Assembly (NCBI GenBank): GCA_023415305.1
Contig: JAEZKZ010000099.1
Location: forward strand, 1 to 64,000
DNA: 64,000 nt
DNA from: Bacillota bacterium
GTDB lineage: Bacteria; Bacillota; Clostridia; Acetivibrionales; DSM-1351
Reading direction: 5' to 3'
Every line of letters starts with the position of its first letter. Position 1 is the first letter of the stretch. Below are positions 45,485-53,718 of the stretch, piece after piece. The notes below the pieces were generated by a model. The model worked only from the letters and a program-made list of their open reading frames with translations. It was not told the origin of the DNA and made no database searches. The position numbers and the translations under genes are program-made.

Positions 45485-45534
45485 AAGCCGGTTAGGGAGT
45501 AATAGCGTGAAAAATACATTCGGTAAGTCATCGT

Positions 45535-45609
45535 GCTTTTCACGCAGAGAAAAGACACTACGTGTCTTTTCATTACTGTTTGTGTACGCGCTATGCGCGT
45601 AGATGGGAG
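45535..45609 (+). repeat. Hairpin-SD element upstream of the GNAT gene (long form)
   Basis: CTTTTCACGCAGAGAAAAG, then AAAAGACAC-TAC-GTGTCTTTT (45550-45570, perfect 9-bp stem), CATTACTGTTTGTG, and TACGCGC-TAT-GCGCGTA (45585-45601, perfect 7-bp stem) followed by GATGGGAG and ATG 45617. Closest relative is the pyrF copy 25 kb away. Confidence 0.9.
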
Positions 45610-45616
45610 TATTAAT

Positions 45617-46225
45617 ATGAAACTTAAAGACGTAAAACTTAAAGACATGAAATTAGAAGACATGAAATTAGAAGACGAGAAATTTGAAAATGGAAAGTTT
45701 TTTATAAGAGCAGGTGAGGAAAAGGATATTCTCATTGCGTTAGCAATGAGAAAAAAACTTTTCATGGATACAGGTGTTCCGAAGGAAGCTTTCAGAGATG
45801 ATATGGATTCCACTTTGTTACAGGATTATAATGAAGCATACGAAAGAAAGGATATGCTTCATTTCTTTGCCTATGACAGGGAGAAGGACGGCCAGCCTGC
45901 AGCAGTTGCAGGGTTGCTGATTAAAAGAGACTTTCCCTACTATCTGTTTAAACCGGGCTATTACGGCTGGGTTATTGATGTTTATACTGAGCCCGAATAC
46001 CGTGGCAATGGTCTGGCCTCAAGACTTCTCGAAAAGGTAAAACTCTGGGGATTGGATAAAGGAGTAGTGGAGCTGAAACTTATTTCTGCCAGCGAAAATG
46101 CCAGAAGAATATATGAAAAATTCGGGTTTCGTCCAACCTCAGAGATGAGTATGAATGTTGGCCGACAAAAAACATATAATGAATTTATTGATCTTGGAAA
46201 TGAAATAAAAAAGTATAAAAAATAG
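45617..46225 (+). CDS. GNAT-family N-acetyltransferase with N-terminal tandem-repeat leader
   Basis: 202 residues. Residues ~1-25 are encoded by five 15-bp tandem units (K-L-K/E-D-M type: MKLKDVKLKDMKLEDMKLED), followed by a GNAT domain. The acetyl-CoA pyrophosphate loop is VYTEPEYRGNGLASRLLEKV, and AsnAla-Arg-Arg-Ile-Tyr (ENARRIYEKFGF) marks the last helix. The acceptor substrate is unknown. The frame opens at 45533, but that part is the repeat element; ATG 45617 follows GGGAG. It is the last gene of the first operon. Confidence 0.85.
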   Translation: MKLKDVKLKDMKLEDMKLEDEKFENGKFFIRAGEEKDILIALAMRKKLFMDTGVPKEAFRDDMDSTLLQDYNEAYERKDMLHFFAYDREKDGQPAAVAGLLIKRDFPYYLFKPGYYGWVIDVYTEPEYRGNGLASRLLEKVKLWGLDKGVVELKLISASENARRIYEKFGFRPTSEMSMNVGRQKTYNEFIDLGNEIKKYKK

Positions 46226-46234
46226 TTTTTATCA

Positions 46235-46297
46235 AAATATAATCTGCTAAATATCTAAATATCATCTATTGTTGTAAAGCCTGATTGTAAATATAAT
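46235..46297 (+). promoter_or_regulatory. Regulated promoter of the second ABC/radical SAM operon
   Basis: Direct repeats AAATATAATCTGCT (46235-46248) and AAATATCATCTATT (46257-46270), 22 bp apart; the second overlaps -35 TTGTTG (46269-46274). Spacer 17 bp, -10 TATAAT (46292-46297). Confidence 0.75.
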
Positions 46298-46406
46298 ACT
46301 AAATATAAACATACATAGCGGAATTGTATGAAATGTATTTAATTATGATGCTGGCGTATAGTAAATATAATATTTTCAAAGAGACAATATATCTGATTAG
46401 AAAACT

Positions 46407-46451
46407 AAAGGATAATTTCAGTAAACCACTGCGATTATCCTTTTCTTTTTT
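46407..46451 (+). terminator. Leader terminator (possible attenuator) of the second operon
   Basis: AAAGGATAAT (46407-46416) pairs with ATTATCCTTT (46434-46443), with an inner CAGT/ACTG pairing, followed by TCTTTTTT. It lies ~100 nt downstream of the regulated promoter and ~90 nt before the coding sequence, so it would block expression unless read through. Confidence 0.8.
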
Positions 46452-46496
46452 ATGAAATTCATCGTTATCTTAGCTGTATAACCGCAAGGTAATTTA

Positions 46497-46533
46497 TATA
46501 TCAATTTATATACGCCAGTGTGCGTAGAAGGGA
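46497..46533 (+). repeat. Hairpin-SD element upstream of the second binding-protein gene
   Basis: ATATCAATTTATA then TACGC-CAGTGT-GCGTA followed by GAAGGGAG and the ATG at 46540. Confidence 0.75.
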
Positions 46534-46539
46534 GAAAAT

Positions 46540-47613
46540 ATGAAAAACAGTAAACTAAAAATTTTAACAGTAGCTTTAATTACAGTCTGCTTGCTGATAG
46601 GTGGAACAACAGGCTGCGGAAACAACGCAAATGATGCTTCAAAGGCTGCGGCTTCAAAAACGGAAGCAAATACTACAGCTGGAGAAACAGAAGAGGCTTC
46701 AAGAAATACAGAAACCTTTAAGATTAATATTGCGGTAGATTCAGGTACTTTTGCATATCCTTTCTGGGTTGCCAAAAACAAAGGACTTCTTAAAAAATAT
46801 AATATTGAAGCAAACTATCAGACTTACGCTTATGGAATTGACACCATAAATGCTGTTCAGCTTGATCAGGCAGACATAGGTGAAGCTATGGATTTCGCGG
46901 CGGTAAGCCGGCTGGGTGGGGCAAGTGAACTTCAATTTATATCTTTTATAGCCGGTAACAATTTAAGTGGAACAAAATTATACGTTCTAAAAGACAGTAT
47001 ACAAAAAGTAGAAGATCTGGCCGGTAAATCGGTAGTAGTCCAAAAAGGAACGGTAAATGAATATGTCTGGGCACTGACCTATTCTAAATTCGGTATTGAT
47101 CCCAAATCGGTAAATCCTCTTTATATCAGTAGTACAGCAGAGGGACTTGCACTTGTAAAATCGGGTGATGCTGATGCAATCTGGGCAGGCGCCGATATCA
47201 GCAATCAGGTTGTAGAACTGGGAGGTAAAAGCCTTGGAGATTATAGTTTGATCGGGTTTGCTCCCCAGGGATTCCTGATGCTAAAAAAAGCATATCTTGA
47301 AGAAAACAATGAAGGTATCCAGCGCCTATTAAAGGCATTAAAGGAAGCAGTTGATATAATTAACGCCGATCCGAGAGAAGCAGCAAAAATTGTTAAAGAC
47401 AACTTCAAAATACCTGAGGAGAATATAGCTAAGGTATTGGGGGATACCATTTTTGACATCAGACTGAGTCAACAGGATGTGGAGCAGCTGGACAGTGTTA
47501 CAAAATGGTCAATCCAAAATAAGTTAATCAAATATGATTTCAGTGTCAAGGATTATATATATTTAAAGCCACTTCAGGCCGTCTTCCCCGACACCATTAC
47601 CTATAAAAAGTAG
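46540..47613 (+). CDS. NitT/TauT-type substrate-binding lipoprotein (module 2)
   Basis: 357 residues. A lipoprotein signal (LLIGGTTGC) is followed by an Ala/Thr/Glu linker and an SsuA/ThiY-like domain: FKINIAVDSGTFAYPFWVAKNKGLLKKY, QLDQADIGEAMDFAAVSRL, VQKGTVNEYVWALTYSKFG, DADAIWAGADISNQV. Its binding-site sequence differs clearly from the module 1 and module 3 proteins, so it probably recognises a different ligand. Its ATPase and permease follow in the same operon, in the order ATPase then permease. Confidence 0.88.
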   Translation: MKNSKLKILTVALITVCLLIGGTTGCGNNANDASKAAASKTEANTTAGETEEASRNTETFKINIAVDSGTFAYPFWVAKNKGLLKKYNIEANYQTYAYGIDTINAVQLDQADIGEAMDFAAVSRLGGASELQFISFIAGNNLSGTKLYVLKDSIQKVEDLAGKSVVVQKGTVNEYVWALTYSKFGIDPKSVNPLYISSTAEGLALVKSGDADAIWAGADISNQVVELGGKSLGDYSLIGFAPQGFLMLKKAYLEENNEGIQRLLKALKEAVDIINADPREAAKIVKDNFKIPEENIAKVLGDTIFDIRLSQQDVEQLDSVTKWSIQNKLIKYDFSVKDYIYLKPLQAVFPDTITYKK

Positions 47614-47670
47614 GCTGCCATGAAAAAATCAATTTTATAAGCAAGGCAATAAACAGAAAGGGGGCTTCAA

Positions 47671-48462
47671 ATGAGTATAAGTAGTGGCACCTGCATTAAA
47701 ATAGATAGTCTCTCAAAGAATTATTCAAAGGATTTCAGTATAAAAAAATCAGGCCGTAATGTTATTAAAGAAATCAATCTCGAAATTAAAAGCGGAGAAT
47801 TTCACATTATACTTGGTCCCAGCGGATGCGGAAAATCAACACTTTTAAACATACTTGCAGGGTTTATTTCCAAATCGGAAGGCAGTGTTACTCTGGACGG
47901 TATTGAAATTAAAAAGCCAGGAAGGGATAGAGGTGTAGTGTTTCAAAATGCTGATTCAGCAATATTTCCATGGCTGACTGTCAGAGGGAATGTAGAATAC
48001 GGTCTGAGAATGAAGGGAGTCAGTTCTAAAGAGCGCAGACAAACAGCATCGCAATATATCAGGCTGGTTGGTCTTGAAAACCATGAAAGCAAATATCCAA
48101 GGGAACTTTCGGGTGGAATGAAGCAGAGAGTTCAAATGGCAAGAAGTCTGGCCAATGATTCTGAAATCTTAATCATGGATGAGCCCTTCGGGGCTTTGGA
48201 TGCTCATACTAGAAGGATAATGCAGATTGAGCTTGTGAAGATCTGGCAGAAAACCGGAAAAACTATTATTTTTGTTACCCATGACATAACCGAAGCTATT
48301 CTTTTGGGCCAGAGGATAAGTATTATGTCCAAGTCGCCTGATGCAACCATTTATAAAGTATATGATAATGATTTACCCTATCATAGAAACGTAACATCAT
48401 CAGAATTTGTAAAGTTGTTCAGGCAGATACAGGGTCACTTTGATTTCGGAGAAAATATATAG
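47671..48462 (+). CDS. ABC transporter ATPase, NitT/TauT type (module 2)
   Basis: 263 residues. Walker A GPSGCGKST, Q-loop FQNADSAIFPWLTV, signature LSGGMKQRVQMARSLA, Walker B LIMDEPFGALD and switch His FVTHDITEA. It has a two-residue insertion in the Q-loop region relative to the module 1 and 3 ATPases. GGGGG lies before the ATG. Partner of the permease at 48551. Confidence 0.94.
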   Translation: MSISSGTCIKIDSLSKNYSKDFSIKKSGRNVIKEINLEIKSGEFHIILGPSGCGKSTLLNILAGFISKSEGSVTLDGIEIKKPGRDRGVVFQNADSAIFPWLTVRGNVEYGLRMKGVSSKERRQTASQYIRLVGLENHESKYPRELSGGMKQRVQMARSLANDSEILIMDEPFGALDAHTRRIMQIELVKIWQKTGKTIIFVTHDITEAILLGQRISIMSKSPDATIYKVYDNDLPYHRNVTSSEFVKLFRQIQGHFDFGENI

Positions 48463-48550
48463 AGTATAGCTTTGAATTTATAGGTGTTGTAATTAAGCCT
48501 ACATCTTAGTGAGAATAGTACACAAAATTCAAAGGAAGGGAGATCATAAA

Positions 48551-49468
48551 TTGGAAAGAGTAATGGAAATAGCTGACAGAAATATTAAAACGTCAAATGA
48601 AATAATAATTAAATCTGAAGAAAAGCTGTCTGCTGGAGCCGGGCATCCAGCCAAAAAAGAACCTCGCGTTATTTTTGGTATATGGAATATCTTAAAGAGT
48701 ACAGTCTGGTTTTCAGCAGAGAAAGGAATTCTTACCTGGATACTTCTATTCAGTATTTGGGGCATGGCCTCACTGGCATACACTGTTGACTTTTTACCCA
48801 GCCCTATTGAAACAATAACGGGAGCAAAGGAAATAATCCTTGATGGAACACTAATAAAGTTTATTTTAATAAGCTCCCAAAGAGTATTGTCAGGATGGGG
48901 ACTTGGAATTTTATTTGCTATACCCGTAGGACTGGTCATTGGGCGCATTGAACTGTTACGCCGGATATTTGAACCCTTCATTGATTTTCTTAGATTTATT
49001 CCGGCAATAGGGTTTCTCACTTTATTTCTTATGTGGTTCGGTGCAGGAGAGAAATCAAAGATAATACTTATTTTTTACGCAACAGTGTTTGTAATTTTAA
49101 TAAATACAATTGTAGGTGTTCTCAGTATTGACAAGAACAGGCTACAGGCAGCCAGATCACTTGGTGCTTCAGAAGTTCAAATTATCTATTCTGTTCTGAT
49201 TCCATCAGCACTTCCTCATATCTTTACCGGTATCAGGCTTGGACTGGGTGGAGCATTTACTTCAATTGTTGCGGCAGAGATGCTTGCAGCCAAGGAAGGA
49301 ATCGGGTTTCTGATATATACCTCAAGACTGTATTTCAGGACCGATTGGATATTTGTGGGGCTGCTGACACTTGGCCTGATGGGATATATATCTGACCGGC
49401 TCATAAGATTATTCGGGAAAACGGTGCTGGGCAGATATGGAATTAATGATACCAAGAAATTTGACTGA
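48551..49468 (+). CDS. ABC transporter permease, NitT/TauT type (module 2)
   Basis: About 305 residues. It has a ~60-residue N-terminal cytoplasmic extension, then six helices. The permease loop is LQAARSLGASEVQIIYSVLIPSALPHIFTGIRLGLGG (in part), and FIPAIGFLTLFLMWFGAGEKSKI marks the family. The proposed start is TTG 48551, 8 bases after GGAAGGGAG; the first ATG after it (48563) is too far from that site, and the frame itself reaches back to 48509. Confidence 0.88.
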   Translation: MERVMEIADRNIKTSNEIIIKSEEKLSAGAGHPAKKEPRVIFGIWNILKSTVWFSAEKGILTWILLFSIWGMASLAYTVDFLPSPIETITGAKEIILDGTLIKFILISSQRVLSGWGLGILFAIPVGLVIGRIELLRRIFEPFIDFLRFIPAIGFLTLFLMWFGAGEKSKIILIFYATVFVILINTIVGVLSIDKNRLQAARSLGASEVQIIYSVLIPSALPHIFTGIRLGLGGAFTSIVAAEMLAAKEGIGFLIYTSRLYFRTDWIFVGLLTLGLMGYISDRLIRLFGKTVLGRYGINDTKKFD

Positions 49469-49504
49469 TAGAATAATAATTTTTATGTAAAGGAGTAGTT
49501 GATC

Positions 49505-50704
49505 ATGAGTATTAAAAACAAGTTGTATGAAGAAGTAAGGTTAAAAAATGAAGTCACAGTGGAAGGAATACAGATAACTGACGAAGTGAATGCACTATTG
49601 AAAAATTTGGATTTGGGTGGAAAATATCAGGAAGAGGTCCATGGAATGTTCGAATATGACAAAGAACCTCATGCAGGTATTGCGCATCCGGTGGGCTTCC
49701 GGTCTCCAAACGGGTTTTTGTTCCCCTTCAACTCCTACAGAAAATCTAAATTTTCCATTGGCTATGATAAAGGTTCGTATATTCTTACTGAAAACGGTAA
49801 TAAGGTTTTTGACATTGACTTTTTAGAGAGGCCTGAATATTACCGCCATACTACCAGTGACGGAGTTCAGATGAAGAATATAGCAGTATATAATCATGAA
49901 GGGGTTGTATTTGTTACATACAGTAATGAATGTCATCTGAAGGAAAAAGGTCTGGATTGCCTTTACTGCAATATAAATGCAACTAAGAATACATATGCAG
50001 ATGTGGAAGGCATCAAATGGAAATATCCGAAGCAGATAGCAGAAACGGTAAAGCTGGCATACAAGGAACCCGGCAGACACCATGTAACTTTAACCGGAGG
50101 CTTTATTCCCGAACATCGCGAAATGGATTACTATTTTGATGTTGCTGAGGCCATTCAAAATGAAACCGGATTGAGTGATTTCAATGGAACAGCAGTAATT
50201 GGGGCACCTGAGGATCATAGTATCATAGACAGATACAAAGAGGCAGGCTACCGTACATTGGCAATAAATATTGAATTATGGGATAAGAATATTTTCAAAT
50301 CTATTTGCCCGGGTAAGGAACAGTTGAGTGGCGGCTGGGAAAATTGGAAGTCCTCTCTTGAACACGCAGTGAAGGTTTTCGGTCATGGCAGGGTACGTTC
50401 CAATATTGTTGCAGGGTTGGAGCCAAAGCGTTCAACATTGGAGGGAGTAGATTATTTGGCATCAAAAGGAATTGTCTGCTTTGCAGGAGCCTGGTGCCCG
50501 AATCCGGGGTCTGAGCTGGAAAACCATAGAAGCCCTGAACCTGAATGGCACTGGGATTTGACTTTAAAAATTGCAGAGATATTCCGCAAAAACGGGTTTA
50601 CCTATGATCAGTTGTATGATTGCAGCGCATCTTCAAATACTTGCATACACGATATTTATAGAATTGAGCAGGGACTTTTACCTGCTTTGAAGCAGGCTAT
50701 ATAA
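49505..50704 (+). CDS. Radical SAM protein, type B, CX8CX2C motif (copy B1)
   Basis: 399 residues. Cluster motif C143-HLKEKGLD-C152-LY-C155. Landmarks shared with the proteins at 51948 and 61835: N-terminal KLYEEVRLK, YPKQIAETVKLAY, the glycine-rich LTGGFIPEHREMDYYFDVAE segment (given in part), NGTAVIGAPEDHSIIDRYKEAG, SICPGKEQLSGG and LENHRSPEPEWHWD. It is the most diverged of the three type B copies. It lacks the type A C-terminal RRCGNHPD motif. ATG 49505 is 9 bases after AGGAG. Reaction unknown. Confidence 0.85.
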   Translation: MSIKNKLYEEVRLKNEVTVEGIQITDEVNALLKNLDLGGKYQEEVHGMFEYDKEPHAGIAHPVGFRSPNGFLFPFNSYRKSKFSIGYDKGSYILTENGNKVFDIDFLERPEYYRHTTSDGVQMKNIAVYNHEGVVFVTYSNECHLKEKGLDCLYCNINATKNTYADVEGIKWKYPKQIAETVKLAYKEPGRHHVTLTGGFIPEHREMDYYFDVAEAIQNETGLSDFNGTAVIGAPEDHSIIDRYKEAGYRTLAINIELWDKNIFKSICPGKEQLSGGWENWKSSLEHAVKVFGHGRVRSNIVAGLEPKRSTLEGVDYLASKGIVCFAGAWCPNPGSELENHRSPEPEWHWDLTLKIAEIFRKNGFTYDQLYDCSASSNTCIHDIYRIEQGLLPALKQAI

Positions 50705-50743
50705 ATAGTTATTGGGATATTCCAAAAGAAAGAGGAAAAGTAA

Positions 50744-51460
50744 ATGGGTAAAAGGATTTTAATTACCGGCGGTACTAAGGGTATCGGGCTGGAAACTGTG
50801 AAGCAGTTGATGGATAAGGGTCACAAAATTATCGTTATAGGAAGGGATTTTTCAGAATTTCCCTATCAGAATTCAGAACAGATCAAAACTATAGTTTTTG
50901 ATGTAAGCAAGGTGGAAGAAATTCCTGGACTCATTGCGGATATCGGTGAGGTAGATGTACTTATTAATAATGCAGGAATAGCAAAAGCAGTCTCTTTTCT
51001 GGAATATACTACTGAACAGAAGGAGCATATTTTAAGGGTTAATCTTGAAGCTCCAGTAACTTTTATAAGGGAGGTATCCAAATACTTTCTGAAAAAAGGT
51101 GAGGGTAGAGTAGTAAATGTTGCCTCACAGGCAGCTCAGGTAGGACACCCGGATATATGGTATGGAATAACCAAAGCCGGGCTTATAAATGCAACTATCA
51201 GCTTTGCCAATCTATTGGGTGAGAAAGGGATTACTGTAAATGCAATTGCTCCGGGACCGGTATCTACCGATATGATTAATAATGCCCCTCCGAATAAAAG
51301 ATTGGAGCAAGTACTCCAACGGACCTATCTTGGAAGGGCGGCGACTGCTGCAGAAGTTGCGGAAATTATTGTATGGCTTGCTGCTGAAAGCCCTGCGTAT
51401 ATCAACGGTGAAGTAATAAATATCAATAATGGAGTGCAGTACATAAAATATGAAGGATAG
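50744..51460 (+). CDS. Short-chain dehydrogenase/reductase
   Basis: 238 residues, classical SDR. The nucleotide loop is TGGTKGIG near residue 8, then NNAG, the catalytic Ser in NVASQAAQ and the catalytic pair in YGITK, with PGPVSTDM after it. NAD(P)-dependent oxidoreductase of unknown alcohol or ketone substrate. It ends the second operon, 40 bp after the radical SAM gene. Confidence 0.9.
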   Translation: MGKRILITGGTKGIGLETVKQLMDKGHKIIVIGRDFSEFPYQNSEQIKTIVFDVSKVEEIPGLIADIGEVDVLINNAGIAKAVSFLEYTTEQKEHILRVNLEAPVTFIREVSKYFLKKGEGRVVNVASQAAQVGHPDIWYGITKAGLINATISFANLLGEKGITVNAIAPGPVSTDMINNAPPNKRLEQVLQRTYLGRAATAAEVAEIIVWLAAESPAYINGEVININNGVQYIKYEG

Positions 51461-51489
51461 CCATAATAACTATACTCGAAAATTATTAA

Positions 51490-51721
51490 TAAGAGGCTGT
51501 TGCATAACAATATTGATTAATGTATGTTATAAACAAGTTATTGTACGCGAGGACAAATCATAAAAATGTTGAAGGAAGGTTAAAAACAGTTATAGGAATT
51601 TTATGACAAGAGAATTACTCTAACTGTTTTCTGTCCGACACATTTATATGAGCTGTTTGAGAGTACACTGGTACGGGTGTTTTCTAACTACATAAAGCTT
51701 ATAGTTATGCGACACCCCCTT
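51490..51721. mobile_element. MITE-like element with 18-bp terminal inverted repeats
   Basis: Left end AAGAGGCTGTTGCATAAC (51490-51507) is the imperfect reverse complement (about 14 of 18) of the right end GTTATGCGACACCCCCTT (51704-51721). GGCTGTTGCATAAC-type ends resemble those of IS1182-like elements. The 232-bp body holds no ORF but has an internal AAAACAGTTA / TAACTGTTTT inverted pair. A target duplication is not clear. Confidence 0.65.
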
Positions 51722-51732
51722 ATTTTTTATCC

Positions 51733-51795
51733 AAATATACTCCATTAAAAATCTAAATATACTCTATTGTTAGAAAAAACGTATGATATTACAAT
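51733..51795 (+). promoter_or_regulatory. Regulated promoter of the nitrogenase-like operon
   Basis: Direct repeats AAATATACTCCATT (51733-51746) and AAATATACTCTATT (51755-51768), 22 bp apart and differing at one base; the second overlaps -35 TTGTTA (51767-51772). Spacer 17 bp, -10 TACAAT (51790-51795). The best-matching of the four sites. Confidence 0.8.
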
Positions 51796-51852
51796 AATTG
51801 TAACGAAATAACAATTAAATACATAGTAAATATATATGTGTAATATAATTTT

Positions 51853-51945
51853 ATACATTACTATTTGTGTATGCGCTATGCGCGTATATGGGAGTAGATA
51901 AATTTCATTACATTTTGTGGCCGCTATTACGGCTCATGGAGGTTA
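51853..51945 (+). repeat. Two tandem hairpin-SD units upstream of the B2 radical SAM gene
   Basis: Unit 1: CATTACTATTTGTG plus TATGCGC-TAT-GCGCGTA and ATGGGAG. Unit 2: TTTCATTACATTTTGTG plus GCCG-CTATTA-CGGC and CATGGAGG, then ATG 51948. The second unit is nearly the same as the end of the 96-bp repeats at 43868 and 44064. Confidence 0.88.
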
Positions 51946-51947
51946 TT

Positions 51948-53162
51948 ATGGGAAGTCTTAAAGAAAAATTATATGAAGAGCTAAAACTGAAATTAACATT
52001 ATTTATTGAAGGTGTAAGCTATGAGGAAGGCACCTTTGACAAACTTATAAATAATGACAATACTTTGAAAAAGCAAGAATATTGTACCTGGGATAAAGAA
52101 CTTGTTACCAAAAAGAGCTTTAATCTTCCCTATGCATTTACTCTTGAAAATGGATCAGGTGTGCCAATTGTCGTTGATAGAAATTCTCCATATAGAATTG
52201 AGGAAAATGACGGAGTATTCAGCCTTTCGCACAAAAGCAAAAAAATATCGGATATAACTTTTCCAAAACCACCTGAATTTTATTCCAAATTCACCAAAGA
52301 TGGTGCCAGTATGAGAAATATTGCCAGCGAGAGCTCCTTTGGAAGTGAAGACAAAAGTATCATTGTATCTTATAGTACCGAATGTTCGGTAAAAGATAAA
52401 GGCCAGACCTGTCTCTTTTGTACCATGAATGGGACAAAGGGGCTGGAAAAGGGAGAAGAAAGGCCACCTTGGAAATATCCCGGGCAAATAGGGGAGACAG
52501 TTAAAGCTGCCTATGACGAAGGCTTTAGTCATTTGACAATTACCGGCGGCTTTGTACCTGAGCGACGTGAAATGGAGTATTACCTGGATGTGGCAGATAG
52601 CATCAAAGAGTCACTGGGCAGAGATGAGTTTAACGGTACTGCATGTATCGGCGCCCCTCTTGATTTTTCTGTCATTGATAAATACAAGGAAGCAGGTTTC
52701 AGTACCATAGCATTTAACACAGAAGTATGGGGTAAGAACTACTTTGACATCATTTGTCCCGGTAAAGTGGAAGAATGCGGGGGCTTTGACAATTGGATAA
52801 AAGCAATAGAATATGCCATACAGGTATTTGGTAAGGGAAAGGTAAGAAGTAACTTTGTTTGTGGCTTGCAGCCCAAGGAGGTCTTATTTGAGGGACTGGA
52901 ATATCTGGCTTCAATCGGAGTGGTTACAGTGGCATCCAGTTGGATACCGGGTATAGGCTCTCCACTGGAGGGCCATCGGTCACCTACAGTAGACTGGCAT
53001 TGGGATGTACAGCTAAAGCATGCAAATATACTCAGAAAATATGGACGCACCTATGAAGAAATATTTAATGCCACACCTAATAGAAATTTCGTACACGAAA
53101 TCTATCAGATAGAGGATGAGACCTTACCAATATTTAGAAATCAAGAGTTACTGGTTAAATAA
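51948..53162 (+). CDS. Radical SAM protein, type B, CX8CX2C motif (copy B2)
   Basis: 404 residues. Cluster motif C146-SVKDKGQT-C155-LF-C158. Highly similar to the protein at 61835 throughout (DEFNGTACIGAPLDFSVIDK, FSTIAFNTEVWGKNYF, GKGKVRSNFVCGLQPKEV, LEGHRSPTVDWHWDVQLKHA). First gene of the third operon. The frame extends back to 51867, but that part reads through the repeat element; ATG 51948 with GGAGG is preferred. Likely works with the NifHDK-like proteins or prepares their cofactor or substrate; that is inference from linkage. Confidence 0.85.
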   Translation: MGSLKEKLYEELKLKLTLFIEGVSYEEGTFDKLINNDNTLKKQEYCTWDKELVTKKSFNLPYAFTLENGSGVPIVVDRNSPYRIEENDGVFSLSHKSKKISDITFPKPPEFYSKFTKDGASMRNIASESSFGSEDKSIIVSYSTECSVKDKGQTCLFCTMNGTKGLEKGEERPPWKYPGQIGETVKAAYDEGFSHLTITGGFVPERREMEYYLDVADSIKESLGRDEFNGTACIGAPLDFSVIDKYKEAGFSTIAFNTEVWGKNYFDIICPGKVEECGGFDNWIKAIEYAIQVFGKGKVRSNFVCGLQPKEVLFEGLEYLASIGVVTVASSWIPGIGSPLEGHRSPTVDWHWDVQLKHANILRKYGRTYEEIFNATPNRNFVHEIYQIEDETLPIFRNQELLVK

Positions 53163-53244
53163 GTTCCATCAGAAACTGAAAACACAGATACACTCAATAA
53201 AATAGTTATCTATATAAGGTTTATTGAAGAGAGGAGATTAAATT

Positions 53245-53682
53245 ATGTCAATTAATAAAGAGGAAATAAAAACCTATTTGAAAGATAGTAAGACCTTGTC
53301 ACTGGCTACTGTAAACGAGGCAGGAGAACCCGATATAAGAACTCTTGGAGGGTATGGAGTATCGGATTTTGAAATTTACTTTGCCACAGCCAAAGAAAGC
53401 AATAAAGTGAAACAGCTAAAGAATAAAAATGAAGTGGCTGTATTGTTTCAGCATGAGAATCAGATAATACCGGAGTTTGTAAATGTAACCTTGTACGGCA
53501 AAGCTGTTCTGGCTGAAGGCGAAGATTTCATTACAGGTAAGCAGGCCATACTGGAACGAAGGCCCCAACTTTCAACGGTAATTGAGGGTCATAATATTTA
53601 CAGGTTAAAGACCGAGCGAATAAAGGTTTTGGATTTCAAGGCTTCCACTCCCAGCGATAGAGTTCATACCATCAACTTATAG
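53245..53682 (+). CDS. Pyridoxamine-5'-phosphate oxidase-like protein (second copy)
   Basis: 145 residues. FMN split-barrel family: TLSLATVNEAGEPDIRTLGG at the N-terminus, EIYFATAKESNKVKQLKNK (flavin phosphate region) and VNVTLYGKAVL. Only distantly similar to the protein at 39156, yet in the same relative position behind a radical SAM gene. GAGAGGAG precedes the ATG. Possibly an electron-transfer flavoprotein or a small reductase; the substrate is unknown. Confidence 0.8.
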   Translation: MSINKEEIKTYLKDSKTLSLATVNEAGEPDIRTLGGYGVSDFEIYFATAKESNKVKQLKNKNEVAVLFQHENQIIPEFVNVTLYGKAVLAEGEDFITGKQAILERRPQLSTVIEGHNIYRLKTERIKVLDFKASTPSDRVHTINL

Positions 53683-53718
53683 AACCTTCGCCGGCATAAA
53701 CATTTAGGAGGACTTCAG

